Positions 11,070 through 20,514 of a DNA stretch of 64,000 nucleotides are shown here, piece by piece. The translations under genes and the position numbers were made by a program. This DNA is from Ascoidea asiatica (lineage: Eukaryota > Ascomycota > Saccharomycetes > Ascoideales > Ascoideaceae). Each line of letters begins with the position of its first letter. The first letter of the stretch is position 1. Where the stretch lies: NCBI GenBank assembly GCA_001600695.1, contig BCKQ01000004.1:1456041-1520040 (forward strand), read 5' to 3'. The notes under the pieces were generated by a model. It did no database searches. It saw nothing but the letters and a program-made list of their open reading frames with translations, and was not told where the DNA came from.

Positions 11070-11152
11070 TGAAGGATGCGAGGTTCGAACTCGCGCGGGA
11101 ATTTCCCAGTAGATCTTAAGTCTACCGCCTTAGACCACTCGGCCAACCCTCC
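11070..11152 (-). tRNA. tRNA-Leu(UAA), second copy
   Basis: Same 83-nt gene as at 2011-2093 but on the minus strand. The reverse complement differs at a single base in the variable-arm region (TTCCCGCG here, TTCCTGCG there). Anticodon UAA, intronless, normal T arm, T6 terminator at plus positions 11061-11066. Confidence 0.97.
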
Positions 11153-11494
11153 AATTTATTGTTGAAAAATGGCTTCTACAATTGGTACTATCTTATTAAT
11201 TGCGTGCTTCCTTGAGTTGAATAATTTTTGTGGCGCATTTCTTTAATATTACAAGTAAACTAGTTTTAGCTTTAGTTTTTAGGTTCTGTTACTATTTAAA
11301 ACAATGATTGATAAACTTACCATGAAGACAAATAATTTTTGGTTATTTGATGTTATTTGTATTGAAAGAATGAAGAATTAATGAAATACATAATGGATGT
11401 TTTTGAAATACTAAAAAATATTTATAGGAGAATTAAGGTATTAAGTTTTGAAGGTTGAACCCACAAAAAAAAGAAGAAAGAAAGAACAAATTAT
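11153..11494. other. Intergenic between tRNA-Leu and the multicopper oxidase 3' end
   Basis: No coding or RNA feature recognised in these 340 bp. It starts with TGTTG a few bases from the tRNA, which is LTR-like, but no matching end was found. Confidence 0.5.
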
Positions 11495-13504
11495 TTAAAT
11501 AATAGTAATATTTAATTCAGAAGGAGTTAAATCAACTTTTGAATCAAAATCTGAATGTGGTTGATCATATAAACCTAATGGAATTTGATTAATTAAATCT
11601 TTACTTTCAATAAAAACACTTGCCATTCCTGCAGCTAAATGAGTTTGAATATGACAATGAATCATCCATGCTCCTGGATTATCTGCAACAAACCTAATGA
11701 TTGCATAACCTCCAGTAATAACTGCAACATTATCAACATATGGAGGATTTTCAAAATTAAATAAATCATCTTCACCATTTTCTAAAGCTTCTTCAACTGA
11801 TGAATATGGAAATGTTGATATTGAATCATTTTTAGCAATAACCCAAAATGTATGACCATGTAAATGCATTGGATGATCTGCCAATGGAGAATTTTGAAAA
11901 ATTATATCAACAATATCACCAGATTCAATTCCAACATCAATTAATGAAGCACTCATACTTTCTGTGACATTCATCATTGGATCTTCAATTAAAGAGAATA
12001 AAATTGGATAATCTAATTCCATTCCGGCATTCATTGGTGTTCCTCCATAAATTGAAAATGTTGTTTGTCCAGGTCTTGCAAGATATGTATAAATTGTTTT
12101 ATCGCTTGCACCAGATTTAGGTACTAAAGTAGAATCATATGGAATTGTTTCTAAAGGATTTACTTGTTTAAAATTATCACTTAATAATGTACCTGCAGTA
12201 TTTTGATAACTTTCACCATTACTTAATAAATCTGTTTTATTTTGAATTTCTAAAGAAGTTTCATTATCATATGAGCCATATTTTAAGTATGCATATCCAT
12301 TATATAATTGTGGCATATCTGCACCAGAAATTCTAAATAAAAATGGATTTGAAATATCCTCATGCTCAGATTCTTTAGTTTTGATTAAAACTGTAAACCT
12401 TTGTCCTATTGGTAAATATAATTGTTCACCTTCAATTGGATTAACAAAAGAACCATCAATTGCAATTACAATAAATTTATGATCATCTATACTAATACTT
12501 TTTGAAAATTCTCCTCCAATATTCATAATATTCATCATTACAAATGAATTATTATTTGTATAAATAATTTCTAAATCTGAAGTTGTATTAAAACAATCGG
12601 TCATTGTACCTGGAAATTCTAAAAGATCTTCATCATAATCAATTGAAGAAAACCCATTTAAAGCACCTAAATACATACAACCATAAGTATCCATATAATA
12701 AGAATCTGATTCTGTAAGTGTCATAAACTTTTCATATTTAACTGAACCATCACCAGCAATAACATCTTGTGGAGTACAATAATGACGACCTTTACCATTA
12801 ATTAACATAGATTGAACACAAGTTGGATCCATACCAAATGCAAACATTTTTGAAGCTACATCATCATAAGGTTCTTTAAACCAATCACCAATCATAAATA
12901 ATTGAGGAGATTTTTCTAATTCATTTAATAAATTTAATTCATTTGAATCTTGAGTAATATTACAATATGGTTTTTCAATATTATTTGAAGGTTGAATATA
13001 AATTGGACCAGCAATACCATCATTTGCATAACCTCTATAATGAGAATGATACCAATAAAAACCATATTGATCGGCTTTCCAAACATAAGTATAAGAATCA
13101 CCAGTTAATATAGGAAATTGAGTAACACCAGCACTACCATCAGCAAAATTTGTACCTTTTTGATGAATACCATGAAAATGAATTGTTATTGGTACAGTTA
13201 AATAATTTGTAACTTCAATTACAATCCAATCACCTTGAATTGCAGAAATTTGTGGACCTGGAGATTGACCATTAATTAAAAAACCTCTTCTATATCTACC
13301 ATCAGGTTTTACAGTTGTTTCTGTTAAATTCCATTCTTGATATTGTATATTTGCATTTTCAGGTATAATTGATAAGGGATCTTCAACATATGAGTCTGAA
13401 TTATGTATTAAAGTTATATTACTTAATGGAATAGCATAAGTTAAAGAACTATATTTGAAAAAATTCAAAAAAATAAGAGAAAAGAAATTGAATAAATTCC
13501 TCAT
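11495..13504 (-). CDS. Secreted multicopper oxidase, laccase/ascorbate-oxidase-like
   Basis: A 669-residue blue copper oxidase that would couple one-electron oxidation of a substrate to reduction of O2 to water. It starts with a hydrophobic signal peptide (about residues 1-24, cut near SSLTYA). All four copper-binding segments are present: HFHG at 109-112, WYHSH at 151-155, HPMHLHGH at 544-551 and HCHIQTHLAAGM at 616-627. The residue ten after the trinuclear/T1 cysteine is Met627, the axial ligand type of ascorbate oxidases and low-potential laccases, whereas Fet3 ferroxidases carry Leu there. Many N-x-S/T sites occur. There is no C-terminal membrane anchor, so unlike Fet3 it should be secreted or wall-associated. 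Substrate unknown. The stop is TAA and no frameshift is seen. Class is certain; physiological role is inference. Confidence 0.92.
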   Translation of the reverse strand: MRNLFNFFSLIFLNFFKYSSLTYAIPLSNITLIHNSDSYVEDPLSIIPENANIQYQEWNLTETTVKPDGRYRRGFLINGQSPGPQISAIQGDWIVIEVTNYLTVPITIHFHGIHQKGTNFADGSAGVTQFPILTGDSYTYVWKADQYGFYWYHSHYRGYANDGIAGPIYIQPSNNIEKPYCNITQDSNELNLLNELEKSPQLFMIGDWFKEPYDDVASKMFAFGMDPTCVQSMLINGKGRHYCTPQDVIAGDGSVKYEKFMTLTESDSYYMDTYGCMYLGALNGFSSIDYDEDLLEFPGTMTDCFNTTSDLEIIYTNNNSFVMMNIMNIGGEFSKSISIDDHKFIVIAIDGSFVNPIEGEQLYLPIGQRFTVLIKTKESEHEDISNPFLFRISGADMPQLYNGYAYLKYGSYDNETSLEIQNKTDLLSNGESYQNTAGTLLSDNFKQVNPLETIPYDSTLVPKSGASDKTIYTYLARPGQTTFSIYGGTPMNAGMELDYPILFSLIEDPMMNVTESMSASLIDVGIESGDIVDIIFQNSPLADHPMHLHGHTFWVIAKNDSISTFPYSSVEEALENGEDDLFNFENPPYVDNVAVITGGYAIIRFVADNPGAWMIHCHIQTHLAAGMASVFIESKDLINQIPLGLYDQPHSDFDSKVDLTPSELNITII

Positions 13505-15062
13505 AATGTTTTACTTTTATTTTTTTTGGCTTTTTGAAGGAACGTTAATGATATCAAAGACAATTTCTAAGAAAATAAATTATCAATGAAATGAAAATGA
13601 GCAAATTAAACTACATTGGTTAAAAATTAAAAGAGATTTTTTCTTATTTATATTTTTTCATATAAAACAAAATGAAATAATATCTTGCATGTTTTAAGAT
13701 AAAAAAAGCATTTTAAAGAAAAGAAAAAAATTATAAACCGAAAGTGAAGAGAATTGTAGAATATTAAGTTTTTTGGTAATAAAAACTATTTAGAGTTTTT
13801 TGTTTTGAATAATAAGTTTTATAGTTTACAAAAATATGACTAGAGAAATATTGAGATATTGAGATATTGAAATATTGAAATATTTCAAAATTTCAATAAA
13901 AAATATTGAATGATATAATCATAGGGATATAAATCCACTTGGAAACCGGATAATTGTTAAAAAATGGGAAACAAAGTTGGAAGTTTCACTAATAGAACAT
14001 GAAATTCAATCTGAAAATGAAAAATGCTGAAATGATGGTAGAAAAAGATCTAAATTAAAGCAGGTATGAGACTTTCTCGATTTGGAACATTTCCTTTCAA
14101 AATCAAGGAAATTAGTCTCCACAAAGAATATGATTAAAATTATATTTTAGAAACTTCAGTACATAATTGTAGTATGTATTCCTCTTACAAAAGCAGAATC
14201 ATTTTGCTGTCTTATAATTAATTAATTAACAGAGCTAGATAATCCAAAACAGTGGAAGACAAAAAGTAGGTACAGTATCTGTTAATAATTGTTCAATTCA
14301 TAACAATATCTCTTTGATAATACTAAATTTGAGTAAACTGCTAAAGCAACATTACTGGTACAAAAAGTAGTCGTAAAATTTCCTTCCCATTTCAAAAGGA
14401 ACAGATTCTGGCATTAATCCTGGGATTATTTGTGAGAATGAATTTTTCTCGGCTGTTCTTGTAATAGCCCAAGTTATTATCAGATTGTTTTTCAAGCTTT
14501 TGCAAGGCAAATCCAATACCAGATATTGAAGTCAATGCAAACAACTTGCATTTAAACTTAAGGCAGTAAGAATTGTTCAAACAGGAAATTTGCTGTCTCT
14601 GGTAGAAATTGAACAAGCTAGCTAGTCTATTTGGCAGTAATGTTAGTTTTTATTACTTTTCATCATCAGAGATAGAATAAATAGTGAGAGTCGATTATTT
14701 GAATCCTCGCTTCTTCTTGTCTGTGGTTTTTCGGTTTTGAAGCTTTGAAACATAAATGGATTTAGTATCGGACTCGGCTGGCATGCTTTTGTAGTGTAGT
14801 GCAGTACAGTAGAGCTAAAGCAGAGCAGAAACGTTTGTTTGCAATTCGCCATTTCTCTGCTCTTCAACCTGGAACCAGCCACATTTCCCAAGTATCCTTG
14901 TATTTGGTTCTCTGAACACTCTAGCATAACGCCTCGATACGGCTAGTGTTTTAGTGGCGCTATAATGAGAATGAGAACAAAAGTTGAAGTATTCTAGGCC
15001 GGTTGCACTAGATTATTTTTGACATGTCCTAGAAAGATAATAAAAAAAAAAGCCAAAAAAAG
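13505..15062. other. Intergenic region, multicopper oxidase promoter side to tRNA-Tyr
   Basis: About 1.55 kb. A tandem of ATATTGAGA/ATATTGAAA units lies at 13852-13890. The segment 14640-14950 is less AT-rich and contains an open minus-strand frame (14643-14927) with no recognisable protein; it could be an old LTR or decayed element. A7 at 15055-15061 supplies the tRNA-Tyr terminator. Confidence 0.5.
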
Positions 15063-15162
15063 TCTCCTGGGGGTGAGTCTATCACCCGATCTCAAGATAA
15101 CTTTGATTCTCACAAAGTGAAACATTACAGTCTCGCGCCTTAGCCAGCTTGGCCACCAAGAG
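15063..15162 (-). tRNA. tRNA-Tyr(GUA) with 26-nt intron; B box damaged
   Basis: The reverse complement gives acceptor CTCTTGG pairing with CCAGGAG, discriminator A, a normal D arm and A box (TGGCCAAGCTGG), and anticodon stem CGAGA/TCTTG with anticodon GTA. A 26-nt intron (plus positions 15099-15124) sits one base 3' of the anticodon, as in other yeast tRNA-Tyr genes. Mature length is 74 nt before CCA addition. The T stem GGGTG/CACCC is perfect, but the loop is ATAGACT instead of TTCGACT: T54 and C56 are both A. C56 is needed for the D-loop/T-loop contact and for TFIIIC binding to the B box. A T7 terminator follows at once. It may be a weak gene, a pseudogene or carry base errors. Confidence 0.85.
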
Positions 15163-15720
15163 AGCTTTATGAAATAATTGAAACAGAAGAGCTTCAGTAG
15201 TACTGTACTAATAACAGTTTGACTTGTTTTTGTATCACATGACATATCCATTTAATAAGCAATATTATCACAGAAAACAGTTAAAATATATGGAACCGGT
15301 TTCCTAATTTAGGCATGTTTTCAGTGAATATAAAAAGAAAGCTCTGAAGTAGGAAATCATCTCAGGACTTTGTTTATAAAGTACGCAAATGAAGAAGATT
15401 AATAGCTTCTAAGAATCCTTTCGTTCAACAAGAATTTTAACTAGAAAGGAGATTAAGCGTACTTTAACTTAATACTGGAAAGCAATGAACCACTTTTGCA
15501 AAAAGCAACATAATTTATTTCAACTATTTTGAAATTTAACATAGCTGAAAGTGAAAAATTCTGTACTTCAAAAATGATAATCATTATAAATATGAAAAAG
15601 ATTCTCTTTTTATATTAGATTAATTAGATAAATTCAAATCATCCAAATTGTCATTCATATAATTTAATATAAATCAATTAAAAATAACAAGCTTATATTA
15701 CTTTTAAACTCCAATTCAAA
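15163..15720. other. Intergenic, cupin promoter region
   Basis: 558 bp without recognisable gene. The 100 bp before the cupin start are strongly AT-rich, as expected for a yeast core promoter. Confidence 0.5.
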
Positions 15721-16086
15721 ATGCCTATGAAATATACTCCAAGAAAAGAAGGTTTTGAAAAAAAACCACCTCAAATTCCATCTCCTGGTAATAATTCATT
15801 CTTAGGTGATATTTTCACTTCTGAAGCTCCAAAAGAAGAACAAATTTCTTGTGGTTTTTATAAACAAGAAAAAGGTGAACCTTTAGTTTATCATTATGAT
15901 TATGATGAAATGAAAGTTATTTTAGAAGTTGAAGGTGAATATTTAATTTCTGATGAAACTGGTTATAAAGTTAGTGTTAAACCTGGTGATGTATTTTATT
16001 TTAAAAAAGGTTGTACTATAACTTTTGAAACTACTGGTTATGGTTATGCTTTCTTCACTGGTTTACGTCCAGCTGATTGTGCTTAA
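15721..16086 (+). CDS. Small EutQ-like cupin protein
   Basis: A 121-residue single-domain cupin. The N-terminal 30 residues are Pro/Lys-rich; the beta-barrel covers about 35-118. Conserved cupin turns are visible: YDYDEMKVILEVEGEY at about 60-75, SDETGYKVSVKPGDVFYFKKG at about 77-97 (the PGD turn is the second cupin motif), and TITFETTGYGYAFF at about 98-111. The best family match by pattern is the ethanolamine-utilisation EutQ-type cupins, common in fungi without an eut pathway. The usual metal-binding His residues of motif 1 are not obvious, so enzymatic activity is doubtful. Start is the first ATG after an AT-rich leader; stop TAA. Function unknown. Confidence 0.85.
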   Translation: MPMKYTPRKEGFEKKPPQIPSPGNNSFLGDIFTSEAPKEEQISCGFYKQEKGEPLVYHYDYDEMKVILEVEGEYLISDETGYKVSVKPGDVFYFKKGCTITFETTGYGYAFFTGLRPADCA

Positions 16087-16688
16087 TTTTATTTTATTCT
16101 CTTTTTAAAAATCATCTCTACATATTATTTCTTTAATATTCTATAGAAAATATTCTCAAAAAATTTATCATTTATTACTAATACTTATTAGTCATTGTTT
16201 TTTTTTTTCGCTTCATACTTTATTCTTCATCTGTATCTTTGAATAAATATTAAATTTTTCAATGAATTGTCAATTTATCTTTTTCTATTCGCAAAAAATC
16301 AAGGCTTTGAACAACACATTTATGGTGAATGTTGGATAGTCGTGTTTATTAATAGAGCCCTGACGCCTGTTGACGCATAGCCCAGAAAAATATGCAATTC
16401 TTGCAAACTTTAAAGAAATACCAAGAAATATTTGAAGAATTCAAAACTTTTATTGAAATAATAAAATTTCTTGGTTAATTATTGTTAAAAGAATACTTGT
16501 AAAAATAGTACCAATACAGTTCTCATTTCTAAAAACAATGAATGTTGACACCTAAAGTTTAAATGCTCCAATTTTTTTCATTGATACCCTTTTAATGATA
16601 TATTATATTGTTTCAATCATATTAATTTAATCAAATTCTTTTGCAAAAAAATCTATTTTATAATTAAAATAAGTGAACAATATTTGAA
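16087..16688. other. Intergenic between cupin and GH76 gene
   Basis: 602 bp, AT-rich, no gene recognised. A short GC-richer patch near 16355-16385 (CCTGACGCCTGTTGACGC) stands out but has no assignable function. Confidence 0.5.
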
Positions 16689-18062
16689 ATGAAATATTTA
16701 ATATCTGTATTCAGTCTATTGTATTCCATAAGATGTATAACCTCTTTAACATTAGATATAACTTCAAAAACATCAATATGTAATGCTGCTGCTTTGGTTC
16801 AAGATGGTGTTTTAGATTATTATCAAGGAACAACATATGGTGGTACTGTTGGTATGTTTGTAAATCCATATTATTGGTGGGAAGCAGGTGAAGCATTTGG
16901 TAGTTTAATTGATGCTTGGTATTTTTGCGATAATGATACTTATGGAGATTTAATATATGATGCTTTAATGCATCAACGAGGTGATGATAATGATTATATT
17001 CCTTCAAATCAATCAACTACCGAAGGTAATGATGATCAAGGATTTTGGGGTTTAGCAGTATTAGAAGCTGTTGAAAAAAATTTCACTAATCCACCAGATT
17101 CTGAACCCGGTTGGTTAGCTTTAGTTCAAGCTGTTTATAATACTATAAATTCAAGATGGGATTCTGATAATTGTGATGGAGGTTTAAGATGGCAAATTTT
17201 TACTTGGAATAATGGCTATAGTTATAAAAATACTGTTGCAAATGGTTGTTTATTCAATATTGCTGCAAGATTAGCAAGATATACAGAAAATGATACATAT
17301 TCTGATACTGCTGAAAAAGTTTGGAATTGGTTAGTTGATGTTGAATTTATAAATATTACTAATGGTGATGCAAGCAATCCATTATTTTATATTAATGATG
17401 GTGCTAATGTTGGTACAAATTGTACAGATTTTACAAGAACTGAATATACTTATAATTATGGTTTATTTATATCTGGTTGCGCATATCTTTATAATTATAC
17501 CGAAGATGAAAAATGGTTAAATAGTTTAAATGGTTTATTAACTACAGTTGGTTCAAAATTTTTTAAAGATGATGTAATGTATGAGGCTTCATGTCAAAAT
17601 GCAGGAACTTGTAATAATGATCAAAGATCTTTTAAATCTGTATTTTCAAGATTTTTATCTCAAGCTTCAATATTAGCTCCAACTACATATGATACTGTTA
17701 GACCATGGATTGAAGCAAGTGCTTCTGGAGCTGCTTCTTCGTGTTCTGGAGGTTCAGATGGTCATACATGTGGATTAAATTGGAATAAAGGATCATGGGA
17801 TAGTAAATATGGTTTAGGGGAACAAATTTCTGCTTTAGAAATTATAGTTAATTTATTAGCTCCAGAAAAACATGCACCATTTTCAAACTCAACAGGAGGA
17901 ACTTCAACAGGAGATTCAACAGCAGGTTTAGATTCTTCTTCTAATAAATATTTTTCTCAAAATGATTTAACAATTACAAGTAAGGATAAAATTGGAGCAG
18001 GAATTTTAACAGCTGTATTATTGACAGTTATGCTAGGAATCTCCATTTGGATGATTATTTGA
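16689..18062 (+). CDS. DFG5/DCW1: GPI-anchored GH76 endo-alpha-1,6-mannosidase, Dfg5/Dcw1 family
   Basis: A 457-residue cell-wall protein that, by family knowledge, acts on the mannan part of GPI glycans to transfer GPI proteins to wall glucan. The signal peptide spans residues 1-19 or so. The mature start LDITSKTSICNAAA is typical of the family. The catalytic pair is Asp115-Asp116 in EGNDDQGFW. Conserved GGLRWQIF, NTVANGCLFNIAARLARYT and YNYGLFISGCAYLYN segments follow. A Ser/Gly-rich stretch (SNSTGGTSTGDSTAGLDSSS) leads into a C-terminal hydrophobic tail of about 20 residues, the GPI-attachment signal. Length equals S. cerevisiae Dfg5/Dcw1 (458 and 449). Many N-glycosylation sites. Ends in TGA. 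I cannot tell which of the two paralogues it corresponds to. Confidence 0.94.
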   Translation: MKYLISVFSLLYSIRCITSLTLDITSKTSICNAAALVQDGVLDYYQGTTYGGTVGMFVNPYYWWEAGEAFGSLIDAWYFCDNDTYGDLIYDALMHQRGDDNDYIPSNQSTTEGNDDQGFWGLAVLEAVEKNFTNPPDSEPGWLALVQAVYNTINSRWDSDNCDGGLRWQIFTWNNGYSYKNTVANGCLFNIAARLARYTENDTYSDTAEKVWNWLVDVEFINITNGDASNPLFYINDGANVGTNCTDFTRTEYTYNYGLFISGCAYLYNYTEDEKWLNSLNGLLTTVGSKFFKDDVMYEASCQNAGTCNNDQRSFKSVFSRFLSQASILAPTTYDTVRPWIEASASGAASSCSGGSDGHTCGLNWNKGSWDSKYGLGEQISALEIIVNLLAPEKHAPFSNSTGGTSTGDSTAGLDSSSNKYFSQNDLTITSKDKIGAGILTAVLLTVMLGISIWMII

Positions 18063-18418
18063 TAAAAGTATATTATATTCTATTATATTATATCAAATTC
18101 AGTAACAATAATTTCAATTGTTATATAATTTCATAATCTTGGGGTCGTACCAACCAATAAACAGGAATTTTGGATTTAAATCCAATAGTAATTTGGCAGC
18201 TGTTGTTGGAATTTGAATATGAAGTAAATAGATTTTTGATGTGAAATAGATAACGATTTTTTAGTGATTTTATAAATTTTATAAATTTAATAGTAGTATG
18301 ATTGTATAATTGTATAATTTAAAGTAAAACTCATTTAAACAATTAAAAAGTAATAATAGTTTAAATAAAAAAAGGTATCAACTAATTAAATCTAAAATTT
18401 AAAATATGTAAAAAGAAA
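18063..18418. other. Intergenic between GH76 gene and tRNA-Asn
   Basis: 356 bp, AT-rich, no gene seen. A5 at 18410-18414 is the terminator of the minus-strand tRNA-Asn. Confidence 0.55.
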
Positions 18419-18492
18419 CGACCCCGGACAGGATCGAACTGTCGATCTTGAGATTAACAGTCTCACGCCTTAGCCAGCTTGGCCACGGAGTC
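18419..18492 (-). tRNA. tRNA-Asn(GUU)
   Basis: A 74-nt intronless tRNA. Acceptor GACTCCG pairs with CGGGGTC, discriminator G. The D arm is GCCAAGCTGGCTAAGGC. The anticodon loop CTGTTAA gives GUU. T arm GACAGTTCGATCCTGTC is normal. It closely matches S. cerevisiae tRNA-Asn. Confidence 0.97.
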
Positions 18493-18865
18493 TTAAGCTA
18501 TAGCAGCCAAAAATATTAATAGCTGATATGCAGAAACTCAAATTTGATATAGTTGAATAGCGATTTCCTTCTTGAAATGGGACATATCAGCTAAGTCTGA
18601 CCACTTAAAGTGTTATTTCAACATACAAAACAAGAAATAACATGCCGAGATATGCCTCTTGAAATTGGAATGAAAGTTGAAGGAGGTGTTGAGGTTATGA
18701 AATCTCGGGAAGATTACTAATAAAAAGCAAGAACTGATAAGACTTAAAGCTACGTCCTTAATTATTAGTTTTTTATTTTACTTTCTAAAATACCAATCGA
18801 GTATTTATTGCAATTGATAAAGCTCATTACTTAGAAATTATTTAAATAATAAACAATATAGTAAG
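18493..18865. other. Intergenic with an 11-bp inverted repeat, aldo/keto reductase promoter
   Basis: TAGCTGATATG at 18520-18530 is exactly complementary to CATATCAGCTA at 18583-18593. The pair flanks 52 bp next to the tRNA-Asn gene. No coding sequence. The 60 bp before the reductase start are very AT-rich. Confidence 0.55.
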
Positions 18866-19939
18866 ATGTCAAAGATTGAGAATAAAAATAATATGAATAA
18901 GAATATTGAAGTACCATTTGCAAGAGTTGGGAACTCAGGATTGAAAATCTCAAGAATTATAGTTGGTTGTATGTCATATGGAAGTAAAACATGGGCAGAT
19001 TGGGTAGAAGACGATGAAGAAAAAATAATGAAGATTCTAAAGAAATGTTATGAATTTGGATTAAGAACATTTGATACAGCAGATGTTTATAGTAATGGAG
19101 TTTCAGAAATTTTATTAGGGAAATTTATTAAGAAATTTAATATTAAAAGGGATACAATTGTTATTTTATCAAAATGTTTTTTTCCAGTTAATGATCCAAA
19201 TCTATCAAGAAATGATCCAAATATAAAAGAATTTGATTTAATTAATTGTAAAGGATTATCAAGAAAACATATATTTGAGGCTGCAGAAAATTCAGTTAAA
19301 AGATTAGGAACATATATTGATATTTATCAAATTCATAGGTTTGATCCAGAAACTCCACAATTTGAAACAATGAAAGCTTTAAATGATATTATTGAAAAGG
19401 GATACTGCAGATATATTGGTGCTTCATCAATGAAAACTTATCAATTTATGCATTTTCAACATTTAGCAGAATTAAATAAATGGCATAAATTCATTTCAAT
19501 GCAAAATTATTATAATTTATTATATCGTGAAGAAGAAAGAGAAATGATTCCCTATTGTAATGAAAGTGAAATTGGATTGTTACCATGGTCACCAAATGCA
19601 AGAGGTATTTTAACTAGACCAGTTGAGAAGACTAAAGATTCGGTCCGTTTTAAATCAGATTTAGGAAGAATTAAAACTTTAAAAATCGATGGAGATTCAA
19701 TTGAAGAATCAGATAAAGAAATTATCAATAGAGTTCAAATCCTAGCTACTAAAAAAGAAGTTTCCATGGCATCAATATCAACAGCGTGGGTTTTATCCAA
19801 AGGGTATTCGCCAATAGTTGGTATCAGCTCAGAACAAAGAGTTGAGGATACAATAAAAGCATTTGCAGTTGAATTAAGTAAAGAAGATATTAAATATCTA
19901 GAAGAACCATATTCCCCAAAGCCTGTTTCTTACTTTTGA
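18866..19939 (+). CDS. Aldo/keto reductase (Ypl088w-like)
   Basis: A 357-residue NADPH-dependent oxidoreductase of the aryl-alcohol dehydrogenase branch of the AKR superfamily. Residues 15-350 form the TIM barrel. The catalytic tetrad is visible: Asp70 and Tyr75 in RTFDTADVYSNG, Lys103 in ILSKCF and His157 in YQIHRFD. Further conserved parts are KRLGTYIDIYQIHR, KGYCRYIGASSM, MQNYYNLLYREEEREMIPYC and SPIVGISSEQRVEDTIKA (cofactor phosphate region). Closest by pattern are yeast Ypl088w and fungal versiconal hemiacetal acetate reductase-like enzymes. Substrate is not predictable; small aldehydes are typical. The second Met (residue 10) could also start translation. The stop TGA lies inside a tandem repeat. 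Confidence 0.94.
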   Translation: MSKIENKNNMNKNIEVPFARVGNSGLKISRIIVGCMSYGSKTWADWVEDDEEKIMKILKKCYEFGLRTFDTADVYSNGVSEILLGKFIKKFNIKRDTIVILSKCFFPVNDPNLSRNDPNIKEFDLINCKGLSRKHIFEAAENSVKRLGTYIDIYQIHRFDPETPQFETMKALNDIIEKGYCRYIGASSMKTYQFMHFQHLAELNKWHKFISMQNYYNLLYREEEREMIPYCNESEIGLLPWSPNARGILTRPVEKTKDSVRFKSDLGRIKTLKIDGDSIEESDKEIINRVQILATKKEVSMASISTAWVLSKGYSPIVGISSEQRVEDTIKAFAVELSKEDIKYLEEPYSPKPVSYF

Positions 19940-19977
19940 ATACTTTTGAATACTTTTGAATACTTTTGAATACTTTT
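19931..19977 (+). repeat. 10-bp tandem repeat spanning the reductase stop codon
   Basis: Four perfect copies of TACTTTTGAA at 19931-19970 followed by a partial fifth. The TGA stop codon of the reductase is in the first copy. Confidence 0.95.
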
Positions 19978-20514
19978 CTATATGTTCTATATCTATTATA
20001 TGTATTGTAGTATTTTCATTTACATACTGATATCATCTTAATCATTTTTCCTCTCTCAATAAATTTATGTGTTTAAGAATTTAATAGAAATTCACTGCGA
20101 TCGAGAAACAAGACCCGAAAGACTGGTCTCTAGCGCCTTCTGATCCTGATAATTCACTCGTGCTTTCTGCAGCCGATTATCTTATCTTCTTATTGGGGCT
20201 CATTCTTGAAACTATATTTTGATCTCTCTCACTGAAGAATATATTTCATTGAAGAGCTTTAAAATAATGGAATACATTTCATGCAATATTGGCTAATTTG
20301 ATATATATTATACTTTATCTGATCTTTTCAGTTCTTTCAGTTCTTTCAAAATTATTTATTTACTCCTTTTGTTCCTTTTAATAGAAACTATTGGGTGCAG
20401 ATTCTAATTTCCTTATCATAAATTTCCAGTCAGATTCATATTAAATTGAATTAACTTGGAATAGTTTTATCAAATTTAAATTCAAGTTCAGATAACTTTT
20501 TAAGTAAAAATTTC
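19940..20514. other. Intergenic between reductase and SLC35F6-like gene
   Basis: Mostly AT-rich. The stretch 20090-20190 is GC-richer (GCGATCGAGAAACAAGACCC and beyond). It might hold a small RNA or regulatory sequence, but I found no C/D or H/ACA hallmark that I can defend. Confidence 0.45.

Noticed and set aside
14643-14927. 94-codon minus-strand frame upstream of tRNA-Tyr
   Set aside because: No recognisable protein or promoter context; more likely chance in a slightly GC-richer segment or an old element.
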